Source: Neoaquamicrobium sediminum (GTDB lineage: Bacteria > Pseudomonadota > Alphaproteobacteria > Rhizobiales > Rhizobiaceae). Taken from it: a stretch of 64,000 nucleotides of DNA. Below, in pieces: positions 9,632 to 20,423 of this stretch. The stretch spans positions 496,001 to 560,000 of the forward strand of contig NZ_JABETK010000002.1 of NCBI RefSeq assembly GCF_013240295.1, in the 5' to 3' direction. The notes beneath the pieces are model-generated. The model had not been told where the DNA came from. It was given only the letters and a program-made list of their open reading frames with translations, and did no database searches. A program made the position numbers and the translations under genes. The first letter of the stretch is position 1; every line of letters begins with the position of its first letter.

Positions 9632-11769
9632 ATGACCATACTTTATGTCGTCATTCTCTGCGGCGTCCTGTCTGTCGTCTATGCATTCTGGGCGACACAG
9701 TCGGTCCTTGCGGCCGATCAGGGCAATGCACGCATGCAGGAAATTGCAGGCGCGATCCGGGAGGGAGCGCAGGCCTATCTGAACCGCCAGTACACAACCA
9801 TCGCCATTGTCGGCATCGTCGTCTTCGTACTCGCCTGGCTTCTTTTGTCGGGTGCGGCGGCCGTCGGCTTCCTGATCGGCGCCGTGCTCTCGGGCGCGGC
9901 CGGCTATATCGGCATGCACGTGTCGGTACGCGCCAATGTGCGCACCGCGCAGGCAGCGTCGAACAGCCTCGCAGCCGGCCTCGACGTCGCCTTCAGGCGG
10001 GCGCCATCACCGGCATGCTGGTCGCCGGCCTCGCGCTGCTGGGCGTGGCCGTCTACTACTGGGTCCTGATCGGTCCCATGGGCTATTCGCCGGCGGACCG
10101 TGCGGTGATCGATGCGCTGGTCGCGCTCGGCTTCGGCGCCTCACTGATCTCGATCTTCGCGCGTCTCGGCGGCGGCATCTTCACCAAGGGTGCGGACGTC
10201 GGCGGCGATCTCGTCGGCAAGGTGGAAGCAGGCATTCCGGAGGATGATCCGCGCAACCCGGCTACGATCGCCGACAACGTGGGCGACAATGTCGGCGACT
10301 GCGCCGGCATGGCGGCCGACCTTTTCGAGACATATGCGGTGACCGTCGTCGCCACCATGGTTCTAGGCGCGATCTTCTTTGCCGGCACGGACGTGCTCGG
10401 CTCGGTGATGATCTATCCGCTCGCCATCTGTGCGGCCTGCATCATTACGTCGATCATCGGCACTTTCTTCGTCAAGCTCGGCGCCAATGGCTCGATCATG
10501 GGCGCGCTGTACAAGGGCCTCATCGTCACCGGCCTGCTGACCATCGTCGGCGTGGGCGCCGCGACTTCGCTGACCATCGGCTGGGGTTCGATCGGCACGG
10601 TCGCCGGGATGGATATCACCGGTTCGGCACTGTTCGCCTGCGGCGTAATCGGACTGGTGGTCACCGGCCTGATCGTCGTGATCACTGAATACTACACCGG
10701 CACAGACAAGCGTCCCGTCAATTCAATCGCGCAGGCATCCGTGACAGGTCACGGCACCAACGTGATCCAGGGCCTTGCCGTTTCGCTGGAATCGACGGCG
10801 CTGCCGGCGATCGTCATCGTCGGCGGTATTCTCGCGACCTTCCAGCTTGCCGGCCTGTTTGGAACAGCGATCGCGGTGACGACCATGCTCGGCCTCGCCG
10901 GCATGATCGTGGCGCTGGATGCGTTCGGCCCGGTCACCGACAATGCAGGCGGCATCGCCGAAATGTCGGGTCTGCCGCCGGAAGTGCGCCAGTCCACCGA
11001 CGCGCTCGACGCCGTCGGCAACACCACCAAGGCCGTTACCAAGGGGTACGCGATCGGCTCGGCCGGTCTCGGCGCGCTGGTTCTGTTTGCGGCCTATTCC
11101 TACGATCTGGAGTTCTTTATCGCCAACAGCGAGACATACCCCTACTTCCAGGGCATGGAGAACGTCTCGTTCTCGCTATCCAATCCGTACGTCGTAGCGG
11201 GCCTGATCTTCGGCGGCCTCATCCCCTACCTGTTCGGCGGCATCGCCATGACGGCGGTGGGTCGTGCGGCGGGCTCGATCGTGGAGGAGGTGCGCCGTCA
11301 GTTCCGCGAGGACCCCGGCATCATGGCTGGCACATCCAAGCCGAACTACGCCCGTGCGGTCGACCTGCTGACGCGGGCGGCGATCAAGGAGATGATCTTG
11401 CCCTCGCTGCTGCCGGTTCTGGCGCCGCTCGTCGTCTATTTCGGCGTGCTGCTGATCTCGGGCTCAAAAGCGTCCGCGTTCGCAGCGCTGGGTGCAATGC
11501 TCCTCGGCGTGATCGTCAACGGCCTGTTCGTTGCTATCTCGATGACCTCGGGCGGCGGCGCATGGGACAACGCCAAGAAGTCTTTCGAGGACGGCTTCAC
11601 GGACAAGGACGGCGTCAAGCACCTGAAGGGTTCGGAGGCGCACAAGGCTTCCGTGACCGGTGATACGGTCGGCGATCCCTACAAGGACACTGCCGGCCCG
11701 GCGGTGAACCCTGCCATCAAGATCACCAACATCATGGCGCTTCTGCTTCTGGCCGTTCTCGCGCACTGA
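9632..11769 (+). CDS. hppA: membrane proton-translocating pyrophosphatase (frameshifted)
   Basis: This enzyme couples pyrophosphate hydrolysis to ion pumping across the inner membrane. The large C-terminal part carries the substrate motif [13 protein letters not shown], the [18 protein letters not shown] type signature and many membrane helices. The motif GNTTKA has Lys where potassium-dependent enzymes have Ala, so this should be the potassium-independent proton pump. The frame breaks after about residue 122 at 9998-10001, where one G seems missing from a GGG run; repair gives about 712 residues, normal for the family. GAGGAAA precedes ATG 9632. A strong hairpin terminator follows. Confidence 0.9.
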
Positions 11770-11790
11770 CGCGCCAGCTAGGCACCAACA

Positions 11791-11822
11791 AGAAGGCCGC
11801 GGGAGTGATCCCGCGGCCTTCT
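11791..11822. terminator. bidirectional terminator between hppA and bamE
   Basis: A perfect 13-bp stem (11792-11804 with 11809-11821) and a four-base GTGA loop sit between the convergent hppA and bamE genes. T-containing flanks (TTCTT) occur on both strands, so the hairpin can stop transcription from either side. Confidence 0.85.
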
Positions 11823-11848
11823 TCGTTTCCGGAATTCGAAGGCGGCGA

Positions 11849-12357
11849 CTACCTGACAGGGAAGGAGCTAGGACGTCCTGCTACGCCGGTCAGCATCTGC
11901 GAGACGAAACTCTGGTCGCGACCGCCTGTCGGCGTGGTGCGGGTGATGAAGTCGAAGACCTTACCGTCCTGCAGGCCATAATTGGCGAGATTGCTGACGC
12001 GGCCGTCCTCGCCGAGATAGACTGCAAGCACGCGCTGGTCGGTCACCCGCGGGTTCATGAAGGCAACGGGCGCACGCGCGTCTGCGAAATGTAATAAAGC
12101 ACTTCGTTGTCGAATGTGGCGGTGGTGGAAGGCGTGCCGAGCGCCAGCAGCACCTGCTCGCGGCTGGAGCCAACCGGCACCATTTCCAGCGTTTCCTCGT
12201 CCACCACGTAACCATGCGTCAGCGTTTCTCTGGCCGTCAACGCACCTTCCGTGTTGCAGCCCGCCAGCAGCACCGATGTGCCAAGAACAACGAGCGCGGC
12301 ATATGCCGGCCGGATTGCGACCGCCGTCGAGAACCGCGTTTTCGTCTTCATTTCCAT
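11849..12357 (-). CDS. bamE: outer membrane assembly factor BamE (frameshifted)
   Basis: BamE is a small lipoprotein of the outer-membrane beta-barrel assembly machine. The N-terminal frame shows a signal peptide with lipobox LLAGC and the SmpA/OmlA motif (VPVGSSREQVLLALGTPS). It is then lost after the SQTRVR segment. The rest (AFMNPRVTDQRVLAVYL) continues in the next frame. One G appears missing from the run 12068-12070 on the plus strand; repair gives about 169 residues. ATG 12357 follows AGGA. Divergent to it lies the bc1 chaperone gene, the usual rhizobial arrangement. Confidence 0.87.
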
Positions 12358-12465
12358 GATAATCCTGTCCCCTGTGCGGCTTGCGCCGAGCGGCAAAAGC
12401 GGTAAACCAGCTTGCGCGGCGATGCAACCGCATCGCCACCGAAACCGGTTTCGAAAGCCCTTGCC

Positions 12466-13020
12466 ATGTTCAAGTCCATCCTGAGCCTCGGTCGGCGTCC
12501 CAATCAACGGATCACCGATGCGCTCTACGGCGAAATCGTGGCATCCGCGCGGCAGCCGACTTTCTATTCTGAATGGGGCGTATCGGATACGCCGCTCGGG
12601 CGATTTGAGATGCTTTGCGTTCACATGTTCCTGTTTCTCGACAGGGCAAAGGGCAGCACGACGGCGCTGGGCGATGTCGCGCAGGACATGACGGACGAGT
12701 TCTTCAAGGATGTCGAGCATTCGCTGCGCGAACTGGGGATAGGCGATCTTGGCGTTCCCAAGCGCATGAAGAAGCTCGCCAAGATGTTCTACGGCCGCGC
12801 TGAAGCCTATCGCGAGGCGCTGGCTGCGGGCGACACGCCGGCCCTGACGGCAGCACTCGCCCGCAATATCGGACCCGAACGCGAGGTCTGGCCGGAAGCC
12901 GCGCATATCGCAACCTATGTCGAGCGGTCCTCTGCGCTGCTTGCGACGCAGCCGGACGACGAACTGCTCGCAGGCCGGGTCGTCTTTCCAAATGCGGGGG
13001 AAGGAGCAGGCAAGGCATGA
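12466..13020 (+). CDS. ubiquinol-cytochrome c chaperone family protein (CBP3-like)
   Basis: The 184-residue soluble protein matches the CBP3/UQCC1-like family that assists assembly of the cytochrome bc1 complex. It is mainly helical, with the characteristic TLGRFEM-type segment (here TPLGRFEMLCVHMFL, near residue 45) and a DVAQDMTDEFFKDVEHSLRE-type region. The start ATG 12466 is inferred from homologue length. It overlaps the following DUF177 gene by four bases, so the two are coupled. Confidence 0.85.
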   Translation: MFKSILSLGRRPNQRITDALYGEIVASARQPTFYSEWGVSDTPLGRFEMLCVHMFLFLDRAKGSTTALGDVAQDMTDEFFKDVEHSLRELGIGDLGVPKRMKKLAKMFYGRAEAYREALAAGDTPALTAALARNIGPEREVWPEAAHIATYVERSSALLATQPDDELLAGRVVFPNAGEGAGKA

Positions 13021-13566
13021 GCGACCAGACGAAAAGCCCGATTTCATTCCCCGTCAACGTTGCGCGCCTGCCGAAGAAGGGCATGGAGGTCGTGATCGAG
13101 GCCGACGCGGAGCAGCGCGGTGCACTTGCCGCTGCACATGACCTTAGCGCCGTCGAGCGGTTCACGGCCAGGCTGGAGGTCAATAGCTGGAAAAGGGGTG
13201 GCGTGAAGGTTGCCGGCCATGTTCGCGCCGACATCGTGCAGGCGTGCATCGTCACGCTCGACCCGGTCGCCGAAAACGTCGACGAGGAGGTCTCGGCACT
13301 GTTCCTACCGGAGAACTCGAAGCTGATGGTGCCCAGGCGCTCGGCAGAAGGCGAGATCCTGCTCGATGCAGAGGGTGACGATGCGCCCGAGCCATTTACG
13401 GGCGACACGGTCGATGTCGGCCAGCTTGCCGAGGAATTTTTCGCGCTGGGCATCAATCCCTATCCGCGCAAAGCGGGGGTGGCTGTGGAGCCTCGCCGAC
13501 GGGTCCGACGATGAAAAGCGCGGACCGCTTTATGAAAAGCTGCAGGCTCTGAAAGAGAAGCCTTGA
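13017..13566 (+). CDS. DUF177 (YceD-like) protein, likely frameshifted near C terminus
   Basis: DUF177/YceD proteins are linked to 23S rRNA or large-subunit maturation and usually precede plsX. About 155 residues read cleanly to the conserved FFALGINPYPRK segment. The zero frame then gives an arginine-rich tail ending at 13514. The next frame contains a more typical acidic end (GPLYEKLQALKEK) and stops at 13566. One surplus base, or two missing bases, between about 13475 and 13495 would join them into a protein of about 182 residues. plsX, expected next, is instead 12.6 kb away on the other strand. Confidence 0.78.
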
Positions 13567-13572
13567 GGCTCG

Positions 13573-14799
13573 TCAGCCGGCCTCTGCGGCCAGCGGGCTG
13601 CCGGTCAGCAGCTCGATGATACGCCGGTTGACGGCATCTTCCGTGAATTCGCCTTGCTGGAAATGCGCGTAGGCGGCTGAGCCGTGGCTGCGCAAAAGCG
13701 CCGGATCATCGAGATAATGCCGGATCGCTGCTTCCAGCCGGTCGGCCATACCCGCCGGCGGTGACACCGGAATGATGGCACCGCTGACGCCGTCCTCGAC
13801 GATATGGGTGCAGCCGGGCACGTCGCTCGCTATACTCGGTAGGCCGCTGGCCGCTGCCTCGATGAGAATGCGGGGAATACCCTCGCCATAGCGCGTCGGT
13901 AGGCAGACAAGATCGACGTCGCGCAAGAGCGAGGGCATGTCGCCGCTTTCGCCCAGAAAGCTGATAGACGGCTCTGCGGCAAGCTGCGCGGGCGAATAGC
14001 CGTCGGGATCGTGCGGCTCGACCATCCCGGCCACCAGGAACTCCACCTTTCCCGTGCTCGACAGGCGCCGTGCCACGTCCACAAAGGCGTCCAGGCCCTT
14101 CGCGCGCAGCAGGCGTGAGGCGAACAGCACGCGCACGGCTTCCCGCTTCTGTCGCGCTTCGCCCGGATGGAAGCGGGAGGGATCGACGCCCGCGCCGGCG
14201 ATGGCCATTGACGTTTCGGGCCTGATGTAGCCGAGAGACAGCCAGTGATCGCGGTCGGTCGGCGTCTCGAAAGTGAAAAATACGTTCCTGCGCCGCGACA
14301 GGAAACGGATCACCGCTCCGACAACCTTGCGCGTTGCACCCGCGCCCGCGCCGTTGTGCTCGCTTCCGGGCGACATCAGCCGCCCGAGGCCGGGGATTGT
14401 GACGACGATGCGTTCAGGCCCGCGTCCGACGAGCCGTGCCGCAATTGCTGCGAGCCCGGAAAATACCGCCGGCTTCAAGGTGATGAGCTGGATATAGCCG
14501 GGCCGGTTGACTGCGATCTCGCGCAGGCTGGCGAAAAACAGCCGGAGGTCGGACAGCGGATGAAAGGTGAAGCGGTCGACCGGCACGTTGACGTGCCGCC
14601 ATTGACCCAGGCGCTCCGGCGAAAGCGGCGGCCCGCCGACGAGCACCGTTACGTCGTGGCCGGCAGTGGCAAGCACATCGGCTACCTGCCGTCGATGGCG
14701 GAGAAAATACTCTCCATCGTTGCAGATGAAGGTCGTGCGAATGGATTTCACCTTGATGCCGAAGTTCAGGAGGGAAGGCCTATCGTTTCGTCGTTGCAT
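13573..14799 (-). CDS. glycosyltransferase family 4
   Basis: This 408-residue GT-B enzyme probably adds a sugar during surface-polysaccharide synthesis. The N-terminal half has the acceptor domain with an IRTTFICNDGEYF start. The C-terminal half (from about residue 220) carries the nucleotide-sugar domain with FASRLLRAKG and the E(x7)E-type motif around YGEGIPRILIEAAASG. ATG 14799 is the longest start; an in-frame GTG at 14751 is possible. It is divergent from a GT2 gene, consistent with a shared regulatory region of about 55 bp. Confidence 0.88.
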   Translation of the reverse strand: MQRRNDRPSLLNFGIKVKSIRTTFICNDGEYFLRHRRQVADVLATAGHDVTVLVGGPPLSPERLGQWRHVNVPVDRFTFHPLSDLRLFFASLREIAVNRPGYIQLITLKPAVFSGLAAIAARLVGRGPERIVVTIPGLGRLMSPGSEHNGAGAGATRKVVGAVIRFLSRRRNVFFTFETPTDRDHWLSLGYIRPETSMAIAGAGVDPSRFHPGEARQKREAVRVLFASRLLRAKGLDAFVDVARRLSSTGKVEFLVAGMVEPHDPDGYSPAQLAAEPSISFLGESGDMPSLLRDVDLVCLPTRYGEGIPRILIEAAASGLPSIASDVPGCTHIVEDGVSGAIIPVSPPAGMADRLEAAIRHYLDDPALLRSHGSAAYAHFQQGEFTEDAVNRRIIELLTGSPLAAEAG

Positions 14800-14853
14800 C
14801 CCTTATGTCACGCGGCGGGGCTGCGACAAGGGCTTGCGGCCAGCGGAGCGAAG

Positions 14854-15765
14854 ATGGCCGGCACGCCGCCTCTACCGATCTCGATCGTAATTCCGGCCTA
14901 TGGAAGGCAGGATACGCTTTTGCGCGCGCTGAAAAGTGTCGTGGCCCAGGACGCTCCGCCAGCCGAGATTATCGTCGTGGACGATGGGTCGGAACCGCCG
15001 ATCGACGTAAGCGGATGCGATACCGGGACGATCCCGCTGACCGTGCTGCGCCACGAAACGAATCGCGGTGCGGCAGCCGCGCGCAATACTGGCATTCGGG
15101 CGGCGAAGTCGGAGTGGATTTCGTTCCTGGACAGTGACGACCATCTGTTGCCGTCGTCGCTCGCAAAGCGATGGGAGCTCATATCCCCGCAGGCCGGCGA
15201 GGGCTTGACCGTGTTCGCATGCGGATGGGTCGTTCAGGACAAGGCGGGAAGGACACTCGGCACACGGCTGCCACGCGAGGCGAACCGGCCGGACCAGTTC
15301 GCCTCCGGCTGCTGGTTCTCGCCGGGCTCCTGTATCGTCATGAACAGGAAGGCGGTGCTCGACACCGGCATATGGCAGGACGAAGAACTGAAGCGTTTCG
15401 AGGACCTGGACTGGTTTCTATCGCTTTCGCTGCGGGGCGCCACACTGCGGACCTTGCCTTTGATCGCCGTGGCGATCGAGCGGCACCGCAGCCAGTCGCC
15501 TGAAAAGGTGGAGCGGACCGCTAGGGCCATCATGGAAAAGTGGCGCCGGACCAGCTCCGACAGGCGATTGCTAAGACGCCTGCGCGCCTATCTCGACGTC
15601 GAGTGCGCTGCAGCCAATCACTTTGCCGGGCGGCGCTTTCGAGCTCTGGCGTTCTGGGCTCGCTCCCTGCTGGCCGTACCGCGCCTGTCTCTGCACCTGT
15701 CGCCGGCGTGGGAGACTGACACTGAAACCCCGCAACGCTTCGTATCGGGGCCGAAAACGTCGTAG
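14854..15765 (+). CDS. glycosyltransferase family 2
   Basis: The 303-residue protein is a GT-A glycosyltransferase. ISIVIPAYGRQDTL near residue 8, VVDDGS near 45 and the metal-binding DSDDH motif near 95 are the nucleotide-sugar binding features of GT2. The acceptor domain is C-terminal, with an ED-type catalytic region at RFEDLDWFLS near residue 188. The start ATG 14854 is preceded by GGAG. The open frame extends much further upstream, but that part lies opposite the GT4 gene and is not credible coding sequence. The substrate is unknown. Confidence 0.87.
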   Translation: MAGTPPLPISIVIPAYGRQDTLLRALKSVVAQDAPPAEIIVVDDGSEPPIDVSGCDTGTIPLTVLRHETNRGAAAARNTGIRAAKSEWISFLDSDDHLLPSSLAKRWELISPQAGEGLTVFACGWVVQDKAGRTLGTRLPREANRPDQFASGCWFSPGSCIVMNRKAVLDTGIWQDEELKRFEDLDWFLSLSLRGATLRTLPLIAVAIERHRSQSPEKVERTARAIMEKWRRTSSDRRLLRRLRAYLDVECAAANHFAGRRFRALAFWARSLLAVPRLSLHLSPAWETDTETPQRFVSGPKTS

Positions 15766-15937
15766 GGCTGGCGCGCCGAGGCGCTGTAATCAATTGTGAA
15801 CGCGCCCGCTTCACGCCATCTCGCTATGAACATCTTTCAATGCGATGATCTGAATATCGTCAGCCATTGATAAGGGCGCTGACGACAGTCAGCGAATATC
15901 GTGCTTTCGCCCTACCTCCCCGAGAGGAAGCATACAT

Positions 15938-16168
15938 ATGGGCAGTCGCATGAAGTGTGGCGGTATCTTTACGCCTGAACAAATCGATGAGCTGCGTGAG
16001 GAATTGAAGCGCGGTGATCGTCCCGACGAGTCGACGGACGAGCGGGAAGACCGCGCTATCGAAATTCTTAATCGCCGGAATGTAGAGCGTGTGGACAGCG
16101 ACGTCAGGGTTCGCGCGATGAGAAGCCGCGTTCGTTCAAGCAGCGAGACGCGTTACAGCGCTCACTGA
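15938..16168 (+). CDS. small charged hypothetical protein
   Basis: I do not recognise this 76-residue protein. It is highly charged, with an acidic-basic helical centre (PEQIDELREELKRG) and an arginine-rich tail, and has no membrane segment. GAGAGGAAG lies about nine bases before ATG 15938; an internal ATG at 15950 is also possible. A hairpin terminator follows 28 bp after the stop, which supports a real transcription unit. Confidence 0.55.
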   Translation: MGSRMKCGGIFTPEQIDELREELKRGDRPDESTDEREDRAIEILNRRNVERVDSDVRVRAMRSRVRSSSETRYSAH

Positions 16169-16195
16169 CAGCACCCGATGATAGAACTCTACAGT

Positions 16196-16235
16196 GGATC
16201 GGCTCCTGCAAAGCCGGTCCCTTGGGTGTTTTGCG
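16196..16235 (+). terminator. Rho-independent terminator before tRNA-Pro
   Basis: A 9-bp stem (16196-16204 with 16212-16220, one G-T pair) and a seven-base loop are followed by a T-containing tract (TTGGGTGTTTTG). It would terminate the small upstream gene. Confidence 0.6.
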
Positions 16236-16315
16236 CGTTCATCGCGCATTGTCGGCATCGGGCGTGAAATAGGGCTTGCATGCCTACCGTCCAGTCTATA
16301 GGGCTGTGCGCGGTT

Positions 16316-16392
<77 letters not shown>

Positions 16393-16466
16393 TTATTCTC
16401 TCCGAGGCGAATGCCGCTGCTGCCCGGCCGCCCTCGCAAGTAAAGCCATCAAGATCTCGATCGGCT

Positions 16467-17509
16467 TTAGCTCAGCCCTCTGCCGCGCAGTTCCACCAGT
16501 TCCTCCAGTGTCGCCTGCAGCGCGGCCGCGCGCGCGTCGGGCAGGAAGTGCCGCTTGCGAATATCCATCTGACGCCGCGCTTCCGCCACGATGTCGGGAT
16601 CGTGGATCACTTCGCGGATGCGCTGGCAGCACTCTTCCTCGTTCTCGTAGTAGAGCGGGTAGTAGTCGCCGAGCTGCTCGGTGCGCGTTAGCGTCTTGTA
16701 GGCGATCACCGGGACGCCGCACGCCATCGAATCGAGCACCTTGCCAGAGCCGAGGAAGGCTGCGTCGTTGCCTTCGTCCGTTGCCGTCGCCACGCAGGCT
16801 TTAACCATGGCAGGCATCTTTTCGTAGGCGATGCGGGTGGTCTTGACGATGGTCGGGTCCAGCGGAATGCGCACCGTGCCGCCGACCACGAATTTCACCT
16901 GCGGCAGTTCCTTGATGATCTGCTTGTAGGCGCGCACGAACATATAGGGGAAGGTGTTCGAATCGATGCGGCCGAAGAAGCCGATGGCCTTGGCGCCGGT
17001 GGTCTTCGCACGGGCCTCGATGAGCCGGGCGCGCGATGGCTCCTCCAGAAAGTACGGATCGATGGTCTGCTTGATATTGATGACGCGTTTGGGCGCGACG
17101 ACATCGTCGCCGTACCAGTCGCGCATCGGGCGGGTGAACATGTTCTCGTCGGAATAGGGGTGAGCCCGCGCTCCCAGGCCTCCGTCGTGACCACAACGGC
17201 GTCGGCCGCGCGAAAAACCTCTTCCACGTAGGGATAGGCCATCACGATCTTGGGGTTCGGAAGCTGCACGAACAGCTCCGGGTTGTTACGCACGTAATAG
17301 AGGTCGTAGCCGCCTTGCGGCACTACGATTTCCTTGTCCTCCAGCCCGTAGCCGGGAACGCCGGGCTGGAAGAGCTGGCCATTATAGTAGACATAAGCGA
17401 AGCGGGAGAGGGCGGTCAGAAAACGCGCTTCGTTGATCATGTCGCCACCGGTTGCCGGCAGCGTCCTGCGCGTCGTGTGGAGCGCGAATATCTTCAGTCT
17501 CTTGCGCAC
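16467..17509 (-). CDS. glycosyltransferase (frameshifted)
   Basis: The reconstructed protein of about 347 residues looks like a GT-B glycosyltransferase. The N-terminal part reads RLKIFALHTTRRTLPATGGD and later VVVTTEAWERGLTP. The C-terminal part continues in another frame with RPMRDWYGDDV, a nucleotide-sugar domain (AIGFFGRIDSNTFPY) and a DSMACGVPVIAYKT motif. One C (G on the plus strand, run 17157-17160) is missing at the junction. The start is GTG 17509, 50 bp after the stop of the large glycosyltransferase gene, so both probably form one minus-strand operon. Confidence 0.82.
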
Positions 17510-17559
17510 GCGTCTTCTCTTTCGCTTGTTCCGTTCTTCGGCGCCGGCACCAGCAAGCC

Positions 17560-20314
17560 CTATCTCGACACAACCTGCCGTATGAAGTCCTGGAATTTCG
17601 GGAACACCGCCTCAATGTCAAATCGCGCCATGGCGTATGCCGCAGCATCGCGGGATGCCTTTGCGAACGTCTCGGGCTCCGCGGATGCCTTCACGATCGC
17701 AACGGCCTCGTCGACGGTATCGAAACACGGAATCCCGGGATAGCCGGATTCAGGTGCTCCGTACTGCTTCACCATGGGCCACCGCCGCAGCACGGGCACG
17801 CAGCCCGTCGCCATGCCTTCCAGGACGGCCTCGTGCGTTCCTTCGCGCCAACTGCAGGAGACGATGAAGCCCACATCCTGGAGCGCGGTGGCGACATCCG
17901 TCGTGTAGGGCATCACCTCGATGGCGGTTTCGAGCTTTGCCTCGCGGACGAAGGCCCAGAAGCGGTCGTAATAGGCACGCTCGGTTTCGTTGAGCGTTTC
18001 CGGCGACCATGGGTGCCCGTAGAGGCGCAGTTTCCACTGCGGATCGTCCTTGCGCAGCCCCGCCAGGATCTCGGCTGCCATAAGCGGGTGCTTATTGAGA
18101 TTGGCATAGCCGACCATGGCAAGCGTACGCGACGCCTGCGGCCCCTTGGGTCGCGCGAAATTCTCGAGTGGAATGAAATTGGGCAGGACAGTCGTCGCCA
18201 GATCGTGGCCGCTGAGCCGATACTGGAGGTCGGTGAAGCGCCGGATATGGTCGGCCACGAAGATCATGCCGTCGATGCCGCCAAAGTCGATGAAGAACGG
18301 CCACTGCGAGAACGCCTCGAAGCTGTGCAGGCGCACCACCAGCCTCTTGTCCGCCGGCAGGAACCGCGACAGCCAGATCGCATGGGTGCCCGCCCATTCG
18401 CAAACGACCACATCGCACCAGTCGACGAGTTCGCCGAGTGTCGTGTCGTCGGCGATCGCCCGCTTCCAGACCTTTTCCTGCGTTAGGCCCATGCTGACGG
18501 GCGCGAAGAGTTCGTGGAGATGGTCCTTGGACCAATGCTGTTCCAGAAAGGCGAAATCGAAAGTTCGAACCTCGAAGCCAGTATCGTGGGTTTCGACCCG
18601 ATCCAGGAGGTTGACGAGAAACTGCCAGTTGTCTGAGGTCAGCACCAGCATCCGGATCGGCCGGTCAGCGGGTACGGCGGGTGCCGCTGCCTTGCGGGCC
18701 GCTCTTCGAGCCTGCGCATCCTCCTCAAGCTTCTGCGCGAACGGCGTAGCGTGCCAGCGCGCGGCGAAGCGTTCGGGATCGCTGTTATAGGCGTTGGCCA
18801 CTTCAGGCAGGAGCAGGGGCTGCGGGTGGCGGGTCTCGATGCCCGCACGTTGGCATTCCTGAGCGTATGTCCTGAGTATGACTGCCATCGTGCGGCGCAA
18901 CGAAGGCGTGATAACCGGCAGTCCCTGTGCCTCGTGCCACAGCATCTCTATCGCACGATCCGGCTCGCCCTCGGCCGCACAGAGAAGCGCGTCCTGCAGG
19001 CGCACGGCCAGCGAATCGGGCATCGATTGGCGGCCTTCCGCAACGATCTTGCGGGCAAGTTCGAACTTCCCGGCAACGCGAAGATGCGCCATTGCCTCGT
19101 ATGCGTATTTTTCCTCCAACGGCTCCAGGCGATGCATCGCCAGGCGGAGCATGGCCGCTGCATCCTGTTCACCGGCCTTTTCGAGCCTCACCGCATTTGC
19201 GGCCAGATTGGAGATGAGCGGGCGGAGCCAGGCTGACGCGGCAAGAAATTCCGGGGACGAGCGATCGGTCTGCTCGATAGCTTCCGCCGCGCGAACCCAT
19301 TGCCCGGCAAGCAACATATCGGTCAGTTCCGGCATGGCGCGTCTTGCGGCCGCGAACGTCTCGTCTCGCCCGAGCGCCAGCCACATATATCTCGGGCCCT
19401 CGACCACGGTGCCAGCTACGGGTGCGGCCGCAAGCAGTCGCAATGGCGTCAACGCTAGACCGTGCTGAATGTCGTTGAAGCCCGGGCGTTCCGAGCCGAA
19501 ACGCTCGATGAAACGCTTCTCCCAACCCTCGTTCTGTCCCGCTACCGTCAGAGGCGTCGCGATCAGCACCCGGCCGCCTTCGGCCAGCAGGTCGTTCAGA
19601 ACTCCACTATTAAGGAGCGGCCAATCCCATTCGTCCTGGGCCGGCGCTGCTGTGATCAAGGCGTATTCGCCAGTGCCGGGCAGGGGGAGGAAAGTTGTTC
19701 GACCCGGTCGATCCGGCTGGTCTTGTTCCACAGTCGTCCGGAAGGCGGGAACAACCCGGCCAGCGTTGCAGCCTGGCTTTCGCTCCGCAGCGCACCGATT
19801 ACCAGCGCTTTTGCCCCGGCAGGCGGCGAGGCAGGGAACAAGTGGCTGGCAGCCCAATGGAAAGTCGATTCGTCGGGCAGGCTCGCCGGTTCGACGCCGA
19901 AGCGAGTCAGCGAATACTGCGCGGCCGTTCCGGCCTTCCAGAGCACGAGCTCGACTTCGATTGAATCAACCGGCCCGTCGACCTTGATCTCGCGCTTGAA
20001 AGCGCCACGCTGAACGAATTTGAGCGGGTAAAAGTATGGACCGGCTCTTTCGGACCAGCTGAGCCCCTCGACCTCGCCCTTGAAGTCTTCACCGGAGGCG
20101 AGCTTCAGGCGGACTTTCAGAACGAGATCGTTCGGCTCGCCCTCGCCCTGGATGTCGATATGACCCGTGATCGCGAGACGGCCGTTGTCTGGAATACATC
20201 TGCACGCGTAAGTCCAGCTTGACGCGCGTGAAATTCCAACCGGGGGTCTAGGACAAAGGTGACCGCGCCTGCTTGTGTCGATGCTTTCATGCCTTCGGCC
20301 AACTCCTCGGGCAC
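17560..20314 (-). CDS. large composite glycosyltransferase (N-terminal accessory domain, frameshifted)
   Basis: The C-terminal 350 or so residues are a GT-B glycosyltransferase with MLVLTSDNWQFLVNLL, VCEWAGTHAIWLSRF, MVGYANLNKHPLM and the donor-site EGMATGCVPVL. A helical, TPR-like region precedes it (about 250 residues). In front of that are a methyltransferase-like or SGNH-like alpha/beta stretch and a beta-rich domain (AITGHIDIQGEGEP). The frame breaks at plus-strand run 19683-19687 (one G missing) and again near 20190-20240, where the reading frame is unclear. GTG 20314, with AAGGGGAAAG before it, is the best start. The full length would be about 900 residues. The acceptor is unknown. Confidence 0.72.
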
Positions 20315-20423
20315 AAGGCTTTCCCCTTAGGCGATCATCTTGCCCGAGGCAACGTGCGACACCGCTACAGTTGACACCATGTCGGCCCATGCGCGAAGTC
20401 GCCACCCGTCAGTGGAGTTTCAG

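Noticed and set aside
14245..14853. N-terminal extension of the GT2 gene by 203 codons
   Set aside because: That part lies opposite the GT4 gene and shows no GT2-family sequence; a start with a ribosome site is at 14854.
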